The notes under the pieces: generated by a model
What the model saw: only the letters and a program-made list of their open reading frames with translations
What the model was told of the DNA's origin: nothing
Databases searched by the model: none
Program-made: the position numbers and the translations under genes
Part shown: positions 35,167 through 45,157 of the stretch, in pieces
Layout: each line of letters opens with the position of its first letter
Position numbering within the stretch: position 1 is the first letter of the stretch
Source of the DNA: Atribacter laminatus
GTDB taxonomy: Bacteria; Atribacterota; Atribacteria; Atribacterales; Atribacteraceae
Assembly: GCF_015775515.1 (NCBI RefSeq)
Contig: NZ_CP065383.1
Span: forward strand, 2,356,001-2,420,000
Reading direction: 5' to 3'
Length of the DNA: 64,000 bases

Positions 35167-36206
35167 TGAACCGATTTATCTCTTCTGTTCCCATTTATGA
35201 TATCGCAATCCTGGGTGCCGGTGTCGCTGGTTTATCTGCTGCTCGGTTTTTGAGTTCCTCATTAAAAGGAGTAGTAATCGAATCGGAAAAGCAAATAGGG
35301 GGGTTAGCTTGGCAACTGGGTTGCAAAGCCACTGATATGTGCTTATATTGTGGTGTATGTCATGGAATACAATTGCGACGGGACCTGGAAGGTTTCTCGT
35401 CATACCCCTTTGATCTTATCCTTGATCAACAACTATCTTCGATGACTAAAGAAAATGGGGATTATCAACTTTCTTTCAAAAACGGCCGATCGATAACTGC
35501 TCATTCGATATTGGTCGCAACTGGAATTCAACCTTTTGATGCCTGCCAAGTTCCTCAATACGGATATGGCACTTTTTCTCATATTTACACGGGAATTGAA
35601 ATTGAAAGAAATTTAAATTCAGAAGGGGTTAATGCATTTAATACCTATCAAAAGATCGCCTTCATCCAGTGTGTAGGATCAAGAAATTTTAAAGAAAAAA
35701 GAGGGTATTGTTCTCGGGTATGTTGCCGGTATGCTCTTAGGATTGCTGAAGATTTAGCTTTTCAGTATCCCCATCTACAGATTGATATGTATTATATGGA
35801 CCTCCAACTTCTGGGCGGAAAGAAAGAATTACTTGCTGAAATCTCAGAGAAAAGGGTAAAGCTCATTCGCCATATGCCTTATCGAGTGGATTCACCAAAT
35901 GGAAAACCGATTCTCATGTTTGAGGATGACCAAAGGGTCACTCGAATTGAATATGATGCGGTCATCTTATCGGTTGGCATGATCCCTAGCCCGGGAACTA
36001 AACAAGCAGCTGATATTCTTCGGCTAAATATCGACGATTCTGGTTTTATAAAAGATTACGGGGATGGAACCACTAGTCAGGAGAATATCTATGTATGTGG
36101 AACCGCATCGGGAGCAAAGGATATTGAAACAGCCATTTCCGATGGAAAAAGAGTTGGGCGGCGAATTCTTTCTGTTCACCAGGAATTGCAACAGGTTAAA
36201 TCCTAA
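35166..36206 (+). CDS. HdrA-like FAD protein without ferredoxin domains
   Basis: A 346-residue flavoprotein equal to the FAD core of HdrA. The FAD-binding GAGVAGLSAARFL is at residue 17. The HdrA cluster motif is well kept: QCVGSRNFKEKRGYCSRVCC. In place of the usual inserted ferredoxin there is only a short Cys patch (CKATDMCLYCGVC), and neither the N-terminal HdrA domain nor the C-terminal 2[4Fe-4S] domain is present. The start overlaps the fhs stop by one base. I infer that it works with the next gene product, which keeps exactly the domain missing here. Confidence 0.8.
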   Translation: MNRFISSVPIYDIAILGAGVAGLSAARFLSSSLKGVVIESEKQIGGLAWQLGCKATDMCLYCGVCHGIQLRRDLEGFSSYPFDLILDQQLSSMTKENGDYQLSFKNGRSITAHSILVATGIQPFDACQVPQYGYGTFSHIYTGIEIERNLNSEGVNAFNTYQKIAFIQCVGSRNFKEKRGYCSRVCCRYALRIAEDLAFQYPHLQIDMYYMDLQLLGGKKELLAEISEKRVKLIRHMPYRVDSPNGKPILMFEDDQRVTRIEYDAVILSVGMIPSPGTKQAADILRLNIDDSGFIKDYGDGTTSQENIYVCGTASGAKDIETAISDGKRVGRRILSVHQELQQVKS

Positions 36207-36271
36207 AAAAAGATGTTAAAATATTCGAATATTTGTCGTCTGATGACAAATCTGATAAGGGGGATAATAAC

Positions 36272-37726
36272 TTGAAGACTGTTCTTATCGTCTCTCTTGG
36301 CGATACCCGGTCTTGGATGAAGCCTTGGATAGATCAAATTGATACTCATTTCCCGGTTCGGGTTCATTCGCTTTCTTCGGCTGAACTTGGGAATAATCTT
36401 CCATTGGATTACGATCGGTTCATATTTACTGGAAAAAGCCTTCTCCTACATCGAGAAAATATAGCTCGGATTTGTGCTGCAGCAAACATTGATCCTTTGC
36501 GAGTTTTTTCTTATCCAGAAGAACATCTTCCTCAGTCAATGGATGATGAAAAAATAAATCAATGGAATTCTTACCTTCACCAGGTCATACTCGCTCCTGA
36601 AGCTGAACAACCGGTTGAAGCAATCAACCTTCATTTAATTAAGAAGATTGCTGTCTTAGGGAAGAATCCAATTGACGATAGCATTCTCGAAGAATTTCAA
36701 AAAGTCGGTCTTGAAATTTTCCAACCCATATTTCCTTTTGCTATCGAGCGTCAGGGAATTCAATATTGTATTGAGTCACAAACAGGAGCAACAATAGTTG
36801 GAGGGGTAGTGGTTGTTCCCGAATTTCAACCGGTTTTTTCCTACCCAATTCCCAATGAAGTGGATGATACTCGTAAGGTCTTTTTCCTCGAAGATTTTAA
36901 AAATAAAGTTCCCATGAGAAATTTTCGAAAACAAACCGCGGTTTTTCTGATTCCAGAAGTTATGGTCTCAGCTGAAACCTGGTCAACACTTTATGACATC
37001 TCTCAGCTCTTGGTTCAAAGAGACCAAGCTCAAGTATTCATTCTCTGCAGGGAAGCCGTTGTTGCCGGTGATGGTTTGGAAAGGAAATACCTTGAAAGCC
37101 GAAAATCAGGTGTTCTTATTGAAAAAATTGACTTTTCTCGTTTGATACTTCAACCATCTTTGGACATGAGAGGAAGTTGGGTTCGCTTTGTTACCGAACG
37201 AGATGGGATCTCGCAGAAAATTTTAAGTGATTGGCTAATCAAGGTGCCTGGAAAAAAATTCATTCCTTATGACTTCACCAAAATATTCTCCGGTGATCGT
37301 TTGATTCCATCTTTATCGCCATTGAATAATATTAACCTACCTCTCTATAGTTTACCTCTGGAAGGTTGGTATCAGCTTCCTGATAATAAATTAACAATTG
37401 ATACTCACTATGCTATACAGGAAGTAATTGACTATTTCCAACGGGGAGTAACCGCCGAGAGGAATCGGGCCATGGTTGACGAGGAAAAGTGTGTTCTCTG
37501 TTTGACCTGCCTTCGAACCTGCCCTTGGAGTGCTATTGACATTGAAGGAACGTCGAAAAGAAAAAAAGCCAGAATCAATTGGGAACAATGCCATCTCTGT
37601 GGTTTATGTTCAACGTCTTGCCCAGCTGGTGCTATAACTCTATACGGTCTTGAAATGGGAAAAGACCAACACAACTCAAGAAGACTTGAGGTCATGGGTG
37701 TTAGTGAAAATACCGGGAAGATTTAA
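36272..37726 (+). CDS. Degenerate HdrA-like protein with C-terminal ferredoxin
   Basis: A 484-residue protein. The C-terminus is a 2[4Fe-4S] ferredoxin (CVLCLTCLRTCP and CHLCGLCSTSCP). The rest looks like a worn-down HdrA: QVFILCREAVVAGDGLERKY matches the HdrA segment seen as [19 protein letters not shown] in the 40224 protein. Yet the GxGxxG FAD loop reads VLGKNPIDD, and the HdrA QCVGSR/CC cluster is replaced by a Cys-free stretch. The N-terminal 100 residues align in pattern with the HdrA N-domain but lack its Cys. It starts at TTG 36272 after AAGGGGG, a better site than upstream in-frame codons. Confidence 0.75.
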   Translation: MKTVLIVSLGDTRSWMKPWIDQIDTHFPVRVHSLSSAELGNNLPLDYDRFIFTGKSLLLHRENIARICAAANIDPLRVFSYPEEHLPQSMDDEKINQWNSYLHQVILAPEAEQPVEAINLHLIKKIAVLGKNPIDDSILEEFQKVGLEIFQPIFPFAIERQGIQYCIESQTGATIVGGVVVVPEFQPVFSYPIPNEVDDTRKVFFLEDFKNKVPMRNFRKQTAVFLIPEVMVSAETWSTLYDISQLLVQRDQAQVFILCREAVVAGDGLERKYLESRKSGVLIEKIDFSRLILQPSLDMRGSWVRFVTERDGISQKILSDWLIKVPGKKFIPYDFTKIFSGDRLIPSLSPLNNINLPLYSLPLEGWYQLPDNKLTIDTHYAIQEVIDYFQRGVTAERNRAMVDEEKCVLCLTCLRTCPWSAIDIEGTSKRKKARINWEQCHLCGLCSTSCPAGAITLYGLEMGKDQHNSRRLEVMGVSENTGKI

Positions 37727-37786
37727 AATGAATTCGTAATCACTCGTTGCTATTTTTTAAATATTTTTGTTTTGGAGTGATGGATA

Positions 37787-38170
37787 TTGAAAATATTGGT
37801 AATCGCTTGTGATAAAAGTGGTTATCCAGCGATGATAAAATATACCACCGAAAATACGACCGATCATGAACTTACTAGCATTTTAAAAGTACCCTGTCTT
37901 GGGAGTGTAAAAGAAAGTGATATTCTTGAGGCCTTAGAAGGAGATTGCGACCGGGTTCTCTTGGTGGGCTGTCCCATTGATAGCTGCTTTCACCAAGATG
38001 GAAGTCGCTTTGCTCAAAGAAGAGTGAATAGAATCAATCATCTATTAGAAGAAGCTGATATTAGCAAAAGAGTTGTGATCAGTTTTGTAACTGCTGAAAA
38101 AATATCTGAAATAAAAAGGACTTTGGATTTAATCTCGGGTACTCCAGCCCAAGAGGAGCTTAAACCATGA
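37787..38170 (+). CDS. mvhD: MvhD/FlpD-like iron-sulfur protein, divergent copy
   Basis: A 127-residue [2Fe-2S] adapter of the MvhD family, which passes electrons between a donor module and HdrA. VLLVGCPIDSCFHQDGSRFAQRRV corresponds to the family segment ([14 protein letters not shown] in the paralogue at 44720), split here as GCPIDSC and FHQDGSRFAQRRV. The first Cys pair, usually CxWC, is CDKS, leaving four conserved Cys (ACDKS, VPCLG, GCPIDSC). It begins with TTG after a GGAG and ends in an ATGA overlap with metV. Confidence 0.82.
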   Translation: MKILVIACDKSGYPAMIKYTTENTTDHELTSILKVPCLGSVKESDILEALEGDCDRVLLVGCPIDSCFHQDGSRFAQRRVNRINHLLEEADISKRVVISFVTAEKISEIKRTLDLISGTPAQEELKP

Positions 38171-38817
38171 TCGTTGGTGAAAGAAAACCAATACCAGAAA
38201 TCCTTGCTATGCTTGATGATTCTAAAAAAGTCTTAGTCTTAGGATGCGGAACTTGTGTAACCGTCTGCCTCACCGGAGGTGATAAAGAAGCAAAAGAATT
38301 AGCCTCTTTATTGAGAATCAAAGGATATGAAGCTGACAGTTTAACTGTTGAACGACAATGCGAACTAGAGTTTATCAATCCTTTGCGGGAACGCATTCAA
38401 TCGGTTGACGCCGTTATTTCTCTGGCTTGTGGTGTTGGCGTTCAAGCTCTATATGAGCTCGATTCTGGAAAAAGCATCTATCCTGGATTAAATACGACCT
38501 TCATGGGAATGCCGGTAAAACAAGGAAATTGGGAAGAACGTTGCTGGGGGTGTGGAGACTGTATCATTCATCTTTTTGGAGGAACATGCCCGATAACCCG
38601 CTGTGCTAAAAGTCTCTTAAACGGCCCTTGTGGTGGCTCAAAAGATGGAAAATGTGAAGTGAAACCTGATCGTGATTGTGCTTGGCAGTTGATTTATGAT
38701 CGCCTAAAGAAACTCAACCGTTTGGATTGGTTGTTAACGATCCAGCCTCCGAAAGACTGGTCAACATCCCGCTATGGTGGACATCGTAAAATGACCCGGG
38801 AGGATATGCTGTTATGA
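38167..38817 (+). CDS. metV: MetV, Fe-S partner of methylene-THF reductase
   Basis: A 216-residue protein of the methylene-THF reductase C-terminal (MetV) family. It is Cys-rich: VLGCGTCVTVC near residue 26, RCWGCGDC, then CPITRCAKSLLNGPCGG and a final Cys-containing stretch ending in DRDCAW. In Moorella and other acetogens MetV forms a tight complex with MetF and carries an [4Fe-4S] cluster. Here it overlaps both neighbours by four bases (ATGA), so MvhD, MetV and MetF should be made in equal amounts. Confidence 0.92.
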   Translation: MIVGERKPIPEILAMLDDSKKVLVLGCGTCVTVCLTGGDKEAKELASLLRIKGYEADSLTVERQCELEFINPLRERIQSVDAVISLACGVGVQALYELDSGKSIYPGLNTTFMGMPVKQGNWEERCWGCGDCIIHLFGGTCPITRCAKSLLNGPCGGSKDGKCEVKPDRDCAWQLIYDRLKKLNRLDWLLTIQPPKDWSTSRYGGHRKMTREDMLL

Positions 38818-39740
38818 GCTGGCTCAAGCAAGTATTGCAAAGTGGTCATTTCGCTGTTACTGCTGAAGTGGGACCTCCCAAAGGATCCGATCCTCAGGTA
38901 ATACGAAAAAAATGCAATTTGCTCAAAGGTTTTGTTGATGCAGTCAACATCACTGATAATCAGACGGCTATCGTTCGTATGTCAAGCTTTGCCAGTAGTT
39001 TGGTTGCCCAGGAGCAGGGAATCGAACCGGTTATGCAAATGGTCACTCGAGACCGAAATCGTATTGCTCTGCAGAGCGATTTCCTCGGAGCTTGCGCTTT
39101 AGGAATTTCCAATCTTCTTTGTCTTACCGGTGACCATCAGAGCATGGGGAATCACCCCCAATCAAAAAACGTCTACGATATTGACTCAATTCAACTCTTG
39201 CAAATCTTTAAAAATATAAGAGATCAAAAAATATTCCAGAATGGAGAAGAAGTGAAAGGGGAAATGAATATTTTTTTAGGTGCGGGTGAAAGCCCATATG
39301 CTGATCCTCTCGAGTTTCGTGCTCTTCGCTTGGCGAAAAAGATTGCTGCCGGAGCCGAATTTATTCAAACTCAGGCAATTTTCGATGTGGAAATTTTCAC
39401 CCGATGGATGGAAGAAGTGTGTCGCTTAGGACTTCATAAAAAATCATTTATTTTAGCCGGAGTTATACCGGTAAAATCAGCGAAAGCGTTACGTTATATG
39501 AAAAACGAGGTACCGGGTGTTGTCATTCCCGACAGCTTAATTGAGAGAATGGAAGCAGCCACTGATCAAAAAGCTGAAGGAGTTGAGGTTTGTATCGAAA
39601 CCATCCAAAAAGTTGCAAAAATCGAAGGTGTATCCGGGGTTCACATTATGGCCATTGCTTGGGAAAGTATAGTTCCGGAAATCGTACAACGGTCTGGTCT
39701 ATTACCCCGACCGGCAAAAGGAGAGATCACTTCATCATGA
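38814..39740 (+). CDS. metF: 5,10-methylenetetrahydrofolate reductase
   Basis: A 308-residue TIM-barrel flavoprotein that reduces 5,10-methylene-THF to 5-methyl-THF. Typical segments: FAVTAEVGPPKG with the catalytic Glu, DAVNITDNQT, NLLCLTGDHQ, and AGAEFIQTQAIFD. In acetogens MetF with MetV is found with or without an Hdr/MvhD module. The position here, between MetV and HdrC with four-base overlaps on both sides, places it in the Hdr-linked type. NAD(P)H is not expected to bind MetF directly; the flavin-based modules should supply electrons. Confidence 0.95.
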   Translation: MSWLKQVLQSGHFAVTAEVGPPKGSDPQVIRKKCNLLKGFVDAVNITDNQTAIVRMSSFASSLVAQEQGIEPVMQMVTRDRNRIALQSDFLGACALGISNLLCLTGDHQSMGNHPQSKNVYDIDSIQLLQIFKNIRDQKIFQNGEEVKGEMNIFLGAGESPYADPLEFRALRLAKKIAAGAEFIQTQAIFDVEIFTRWMEEVCRLGLHKKSFILAGVIPVKSAKALRYMKNEVPGVVIPDSLIERMEAATDQKAEGVEVCIETIQKVAKIEGVSGVHIMAIAWESIVPEIVQRSGLLPRPAKGEITSS

Positions 39741-40237
39741 AGGCTGAAAAAAAATTCGATCCTCAATTCAAATATCAAGTTGCGTCACGACCCGGTGGAG
39801 AGGGCTTGATGGCATGTTTTGCCTGTGGAGTGTGTACCGCCGGATGTCCGGTAAGTGAAGTGGAGAGTGGTTTTAACCCTCGTCGAATTATTCATCAGAT
39901 CTTAGTAGGAGATCGTGAGGGAGTTTTAGCCTCAAAGGCAATTTGGATGTGTATCGGTTGTTATACCTGCACTGCTCACTGCCCGCAGGATGTTGAATTT
40001 ACCAATCTTCTAAAAGTTCTCCGACGTATGGCAGTGGAAGAAGAATATGTTGATTCTCATTGGATAAAAATGATTGAAGATGTTGACCGACAAACCCAAA
40101 AGCTCCGTCGTGATTTAATTTCCCACCTCTGGGAAGAGAAGAATATTCACTCGGTTAATGACTTTGAAAAATTCTATGAAAATGAAATCAAAAAATTGGC
40201 CTGGGTAAAGGAGAATAATAATCATGACCATGAATAA
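39737..40237 (+). CDS. hdrC: HdrC-like iron-sulfur subunit
   Basis: A 166-residue 2[4Fe-4S] protein of the HdrC type. The two cluster motifs are CFACGVCTAGCP and CIGCYTCTAHCPQDV, followed by a helical region with LLKVLRRMAVEEEY. HdrC usually links HdrA to the catalytic subunit HdrB. Here HdrB is absent and HdrC may feed MetV/MetF instead (inference). The ATG at 39737 overlaps the metF stop as ATGA. A longer open frame upstream is just the alternative frame of metF. Confidence 0.92.
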   Translation: MKAEKKFDPQFKYQVASRPGGEGLMACFACGVCTAGCPVSEVESGFNPRRIIHQILVGDREGVLASKAIWMCIGCYTCTAHCPQDVEFTNLLKVLRRMAVEEEYVDSHWIKMIEDVDRQTQKLRRDLISHLWEEKNIHSVNDFEKFYENEIKKLAWVKENNNHDHE

Positions 40238-43200
40238 AATCGGTCGGGTCATGGTAGTGGGAGGAGGAATCGCCGGAATCCAGTCATCTCTTGATTTGGC
40301 TAACTCCGGTTTTCATGTTTATTTAGTTGAATCGTCACCCACCATCGGAGGCCTCATGGCTCGGCTCGATAAAACCTTTCCGACCAACGACTGTGCGATG
40401 TGTATTCTGTCTCCCAAATTGGTAGAATGTGGTCGTCATCTCAACATCGACATTTTATCCTATTCCGAAGTTGAAGAGATTGAAGGGCAACCAGGACAAT
40501 TTACCGTAACTGTTCGGAAAAAAGCTAGATATATTGATGAATCTAAATGCACCGGTTGTAGCGATTGTGTTGGAGTCTGTCCAGTTGATCGACCCAATGA
40601 ATATGAAAATTTTCTCAATACTCGAAAAGCTACTTTCCGACCGTTTCCTCAAGCTTTTCCCAATGCTTTTACCATTGAGAAAAAAGGAACGGCCAATTGT
40701 CAGGCTGCCTGTCCATTAGAGCAAAAAGCCCAGGGATATATCGCCCTGGTGAAAAGTCAACGTTATGAAGATGCTCTTCGAACTGTACGATTGGACAATC
40801 CCTTCCCGGCAATTTGCGGAAGAGCCTGCCATCATCCCTGTATGGAAAAGTGTCAGCGTGGCGTGCTGGATGAGCCTTTGGGAATACCGTCGATTAAAAG
40901 ATTTTTATCCGATTATGAAACTGCTCATCAAATGAAAGCATTGCCGGAACGGGAAGAACCAAAACCTCAAAAAGTGGCGATTATTGGTGCTGGACCCAGC
41001 GGATTAAGTTGTGCTTATTTTCTTGCGTTGAAAGGATATTCAGTCGAAATCTTCGAGGCCAAAGACCAACCGGGTGGGATGATGGTCTACGGAATACCAG
41101 CCTATCGGCTCCCCCGTGATGTCGTCTCTCGAGACATCGAAACCATTCTATCCCTGGGAGTTTCAATTCATTACGGAAAAAAGTGGGGTAGTGATTTTAC
41201 CCTTGATCATTTATTTGAGCAAAATTTTCAAGCGGTCTATTTGGCCTGTGGAGCTTGGAAGGGGATGAAAGTTGGAGTCAATGGAGAAAATCATCCCCGA
41301 ATCATGGATGGCCTTTTTTATTTAGATAAAGCCAATAGCGGTAAAGAACTTCCTAAAGCTCAAGAAGTGGTTATTGTTGGAGGAGGAAATGTTGCCATCG
41401 ACTGTGCCCGAACCGCTCTGCGGCGTGGTGCCAAAAAAGTATCCATTTACTATCGTCGTTCCCGGGAAGAAATGCCAGCTCGAAACGAAGAAATCGAAGA
41501 TGCCCAGGAAGAAGGAATTGAATTTGTCTATTGTGCCAGTCCCCGTGCTTTTACCGAACGGGATGGTTCTCTATATATGGAAACCTTTGTTATGAGGCTC
41601 TGTTCTCCGGATGAATCAGGACGAAGAAGACCAGAAGTTATTCCCGGATCAGGATATGAAGTGGCTGCCGATCTCTTCATATTGGCTATCGGTCAGGAAG
41701 TCGACATTCCCGACGAGGGCCTGGAAAAAACTCGAAGAGGAACCATAAAAACCAATGAAAAACTGGAAACATCCCGTCAAGGCGTCTATGCCGGCGGTGA
41801 TTTGGTAATGGGACCTGCTACGCTGGTTGAATCAATCGCTCACGGCAAAAGAGCTGCTCAAGCAATTGATGCCAAGTTTACTGGAAAGGAGTTTTCAGTT
41901 GAACGCCGCCGTCCAGCACCTCTTAGCATTCCTTGGAACACCATTCGTAAAAACCATACTCACATGGCAAAAGCACCAGTTTCGGAAAGAATCAACGATT
42001 TTCGTGAAGTGGAGTTAGGATATACTGAAAAGGAAGTTCTCGAAGAAGCCGCCCGTTGTCTTTCTTGTGGGGGTTGTTCCGAATGTATGCAATGTGTTTT
42101 TGCCTGTCAACGGAATGCAATTGACCACACCATGAAAGACACCAGGGAAAAGATTGAGGTTGGTGCCATCATTTTTTCTGCAGGAGCTGAAACCTTTAAT
42201 CCCACCGAGAAGTATCGGGAACTTGGTTATCGGAAGTTTCCCAATGTTATCACCAGCCTGGATTTTGAAAGAATACTCAACGCTTCCGGACCATTCTCGG
42301 GCAAAGTCCAACGTCCATCAGATCGAAAAACTCCTAAAAAAATCGCATTTGTTCAATGTATTGGCTCAAGGGATCCAGAAAGAGGAAAATCCTACTGTTC
42401 CTCGGTTTGTTGTATGTATGCTATTAAAGAAGCTTTGGTTGCCAAAGAGCATCTGGCTATAGAACATCATGAAGAGCAACCAGTTGAAGCTGGCTGCAGT
42501 TGCGGAACCGACTTGTCCAATGGCGAGGAGACTGCCAACCAAAACCTGGTCATGGCAAATTCCTCAGAAGAATTTTCGGCCACAGTGTTTATGATCGATA
42601 TGCGAGCCTATGGAAAAGATTTTGAAAAATATTATCAGAGAGCGAAACGGGAAGGGATTCGGTTCATTCGAGGGAAGGTTGATCGGGTCAAGGAATTAGA
42701 TAACGGCGACCTCGAAGTTGCCTTTGTTGACAACCTGGGGAACTTCCAGAAAGAAAATTTTGAGCTTTTGATTCTCTCGGTTGGACTTCAAGTTGAACCG
42801 GAAAAATTGGCTCAATTGGAAAAATTAGGACTTTCGATAAGTTCAGAAGGCTTTCTTTCTACTGATCCCACCAATCCCATCCAAACCACTCGCCAAGGAG
42901 TTTGGGTTTGCGGCACCTTAGCTGGTCCGAAAGATATTCCTGATACAGTAATGGAAGCCAGTGCTGCCAGTTGTGATGTTGCCGGATTTCTTCATTCCGC
43001 CCGATTTACCCAGGTAAAAGAAAAAGCCTATCCCCAGCAACGAGACGTTTCCAACGAGCCGCTTCGAATCGGAGTTTTCATCTGCCGCTGTGGAATCAAT
43101 ATCGGTGGAGTGGTGGAAGTTCCGAAAGTGGTTGAATGGGCAAAAAGCCTCCCCGGTGTCGTCTATGCCGAGGAAAATCTCTATACCTGTTCCCAGGATA

Positions 43201-44723
43201 CCCAAGAGCGGATTAAAGAAATGATTTTGGAACTCAGCCTCAACCGGATTATCGTGGCTTCCTGCTCACCACGAACCCATGAACCGCTCTTCAGAGAAAC
43301 GCTCAAAGAAGCCGGACTTAATCCTTATCTCTTTGAAATGGCCAATATTCGAGACCAATGTTCCTGGGTTCACCAACAAACTCCTGATGATGCTACCGAT
43401 AAATCGCGGGATTTGGTTTCTATGGCGGTTGCCAAAGCAACGCTTTTGGAACCACTCACTCCCATGCTTCTCCCCTTAGAAAAATCTCTATTGGTTCTCG
43501 GAGGAGGCTTGAGTGGAATGACCGCCGCTCTGGAAGCCGCCCATCAGGGATTAAAAGTTTTCTTGGTGGAAAAGGAAACAAAACTAGGTGGAAATGTATG
43601 TGGTTTCCAGAATAAAATGAACATTGAAGGAACTCATCTCACTGACCTTTTGAATTCAATGAAAGACCAGATCACCAATCATCCCAATATTGAAGTTTAC
43701 CTCAATGCCCAAGTAAAAGAGGTCAATGGATTCGTGGGTAATTTTGAAAGCACTATTTTGCAGGCTGATATTGAAATCCCGGTGAAGCACGGAGGAGTTA
43801 TAGTTGCTACCGGTGCTCATCAATATCAACCTCAAGAATTTCTTTATCAAAAAGATCAACGGGTTCTTACTCAAACCGAGTTAGAGAAGCAACTTGATCA
43901 GGATGATTTTTCTCCAGTCACTTCAGTGGTGATGATCCAGTGCGTCGGTTCTCGGAACGACGAGCATCCCTGGTGCAGCAAAATATGTTGTGGCACCGCG
44001 ATTAAAAATGCTCTGACCATTAAAGAAAAGAGTCAGGACACCGAAGTGTATATTCTCTATCGAGACATGAGAAGTTACGGTCTTCAGGAAAAATACTACC
44101 GAGAAGCGCGAAAACGAGGTGTGGTTTTTATTCGCTTTGAGGATGACGACCCCCCTGAGGTTTTTCAAAAAGATTCTCTTCTCCAGGTTAAAGTCAATAG
44201 TTCAGTGTTTCAGGAAAGTGTAACATTACCAGCCGGTATGGTCGTGCTCAGTGCCGGGATTGTTCCTCTTGAAACAAACGTTGCCATCGGTAAGATGTTG
44301 AAGGTACCTCTAAATGAAGATGGATTTTTCTTGGAAGCCCATGTTAAGCTGCGACCGGTTGATTTTGCTACTGATGGTGTGTATGTCTGTGGTTTAGCCC
44401 ATGGCCCAAAATCTGCTTTGGAAAGTATGCTGCAAGCTAAAGCTTGTGTAGCCCGAGCGATGAATATTTTAAGCAAAGATCAAATTCAATCAGAAGCTCA
44501 AATTGCCTATGTATTGAAAGAACGCTGTACCGCTTGTGGCGATTGTGAGAAAGTATGTGCCTATAAGGCAGTAAAGATTAATCAAGAAAAGAAGATAGCC
44601 GAGGTTAATGCTGCTCTTTGCAAGGGGTGTGGTTTATGTAGTGCAACCTGCAAGAGCACCGCTATCAAAGTTCAGGGGTTTGCCCCTGAACAGCTCATAT
44701 CTGAGGTGGAATACTTATTATGA
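40224..44723 (+). CDS. hdrA: HdrA-GltD-HdrA fusion flavoprotein
   Basis: A 1499-residue fusion. Residues 1-120: first half of HdrA, with FAD loop [10 protein letters not shown] and ferredoxin motif [12 protein letters not shown]. About 155-590: a complete GltD-like NAD(P)H-flavin module, with Cys-rich start [22 protein letters not shown] loop [10 protein letters not shown] and NAD(P)H loop [14 protein letters not shown]. About 610-940: the HdrA resumes ([26 protein letters not shown]). About 947-1420: a second HdrA with N-domain [11 protein letters not shown] and FAD loop VLGGGLSGM. About 1430-1490: 2[4Fe-4S] ferredoxin [11 protein letters not shown] and [11 protein letters not shown]. No in-frame stop or frameshift is seen. 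It is probably the electron-splitting hub that accepts NAD(P)H electrons. Confidence 0.92.
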   Translation: MTMNKIGRVMVVGGGIAGIQSSLDLANSGFHVYLVESSPTIGGLMARLDKTFPTNDCAMCILSPKLVECGRHLNIDILSYSEVEEIEGQPGQFTVTVRKKARYIDESKCTGCSDCVGVCPVDRPNEYENFLNTRKATFRPFPQAFPNAFTIEKKGTANCQAACPLEQKAQGYIALVKSQRYEDALRTVRLDNPFPAICGRACHHPCMEKCQRGVLDEPLGIPSIKRFLSDYETAHQMKALPEREEPKPQKVAIIGAGPSGLSCAYFLALKGYSVEIFEAKDQPGGMMVYGIPAYRLPRDVVSRDIETILSLGVSIHYGKKWGSDFTLDHLFEQNFQAVYLACGAWKGMKVGVNGENHPRIMDGLFYLDKANSGKELPKAQEVVIVGGGNVAIDCARTALRRGAKKVSIYYRRSREEMPARNEEIEDAQEEGIEFVYCASPRAFTERDGSLYMETFVMRLCSPDESGRRRPEVIPGSGYEVAADLFILAIGQEVDIPDEGLEKTRRGTIKTNEKLETSRQGVYAGGDLVMGPATLVESIAHGKRAAQAIDAKFTGKEFSVERRRPAPLSIPWNTIRKNHTHMAKAPVSERINDFREVELGYTEKEVLEEAARCLSCGGCSECMQCVFACQRNAIDHTMKDTREKIEVGAIIFSAGAETFNPTEKYRELGYRKFPNVITSLDFERILNASGPFSGKVQRPSDRKTPKKIAFVQCIGSRDPERGKSYCSSVCCMYAIKEALVAKEHLAIEHHEEQPVEAGCSCGTDLSNGEETANQNLVMANSSEEFSATVFMIDMRAYGKDFEKYYQRAKREGIRFIRGKVDRVKELDNGDLEVAFVDNLGNFQKENFELLILSVGLQVEPEKLAQLEKLGLSISSEGFLSTDPTNPIQTTRQGVWVCGTLAGPKDIPDTVMEASAASCDVAGFLHSARFTQVKEKAYPQQRDVSNEPLRIGVFICRCGINIGGVVEVPKVVEWAKSLPGVVYAEENLYTCSQDTQERIKEMILELSLNRIIVASCSPRTHEPLFRETLKEAGLNPYLFEMANIRDQCSWVHQQTPDDATDKSRDLVSMAVAKATLLEPLTPMLLPLEKSLLVLGGGLSGMTAALEAAHQGLKVFLVEKETKLGGNVCGFQNKMNIEGTHLTDLLNSMKDQITNHPNIEVYLNAQVKEVNGFVGNFESTILQADIEIPVKHGGVIVATGAHQYQPQEFLYQKDQRVLTQTELEKQLDQDDFSPVTSVVMIQCVGSRNDEHPWCSKICCGTAIKNALTIKEKSQDTEVYILYRDMRSYGLQEKYYREARKRGVVFIRFEDDDPPEVFQKDSLLQVKVNSSVFQESVTLPAGMVVLSAGIVPLETNVAIGKMLKVPLNEDGFFLEAHVKLRPVDFATDGVYVCGLAHGPKSALESMLQAKACVARAMNILSKDQIQSEAQIAYVLKERCTACGDCEKVCAYKAVKINQEKKIAEVNAALCKGCGLCSATCKSTAIKVQGFAPEQLISEVEYLL

Positions 44724-45157
44724 CCGAATCATCTTGGGAACCAAAAATTGTTGCTTTTCTTTGTCATTGGTGTAGCTATGCTGGAGCCGATTTAGCCGGG
44801 GTGAGCCGAATGCAATATCCTCCCAATATTCGGGTGATTCGTGTTCCCTGTTCCGGAGCAATCAATCCTCTCTATATTTTTAAAGCCCTTCGGGAAGGAG
44901 CCGATGGAGTTCTGGTTTCCGGCTGTCATCCTGGTGATTGTCATTACATCAGTGGTAATTACTATGCCCGACGTAAGTTTTACATCCTTAAGGAACTGCT
45001 GGTCTGGGCGGGAATCGAAGCTGATCGCATCCATTTTTCCTGGGTTTCAGCTTCTGAAGGACAAAAATTCTCCGAGGTGGTTACCGAGGTTGTCAATGCT
45101 GTCAAGCCACTCGGACCCTCTCGAAAATTAGTAAAGGAGTTTTCAACCAATGTTTGA
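44720..45157 (+). CDS. mvhD: MvhD/FlxD iron-sulfur adapter
   Basis: A 145-residue [2Fe-2S] protein of the MvhD family. It keeps all five conserved Cys: [22 protein letters not shown] and [19 protein letters not shown]. It overlaps the fusion HdrA gene by four bases and the next gene by eight. By analogy with FlxD in FlxABCD-HdrABC systems it should pass electrons from the flavin/NADH module to HdrA. It is the canonical copy; the other, at 37787, is diverged. Confidence 0.93.
   Translation: MTESSWEPKIVAFLCHWCSYAGADLAGVSRMQYPPNIRVIRVPCSGAINPLYIFKALREGADGVLVSGCHPGDCHYISGNYYARRKFYILKELLVWAGIEADRIHFSWVSASEGQKFSEVVTEVVNAVKPLGPSRKLVKEFSTNV

Noticed and set aside
36233-37726. Longer start for the degenerate HdrA protein
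   Set aside because: Upstream in-frame codons lack a ribosome site, while AAGGGGG is correctly spaced from TTG 36272.
39590-39736. Extended hdrC start inside metF
   Set aside because: The extra 49 residues are the shifted frame of metF; ATG 39737 overlaps the metF stop as ATGA, like its neighbours.
40224-44723. Possible mis-joined genes or frameshift in the giant HdrA
   Set aside because: The frame is open for 1499 codons, domain borders are orderly, and codon use looks uniform throughout.
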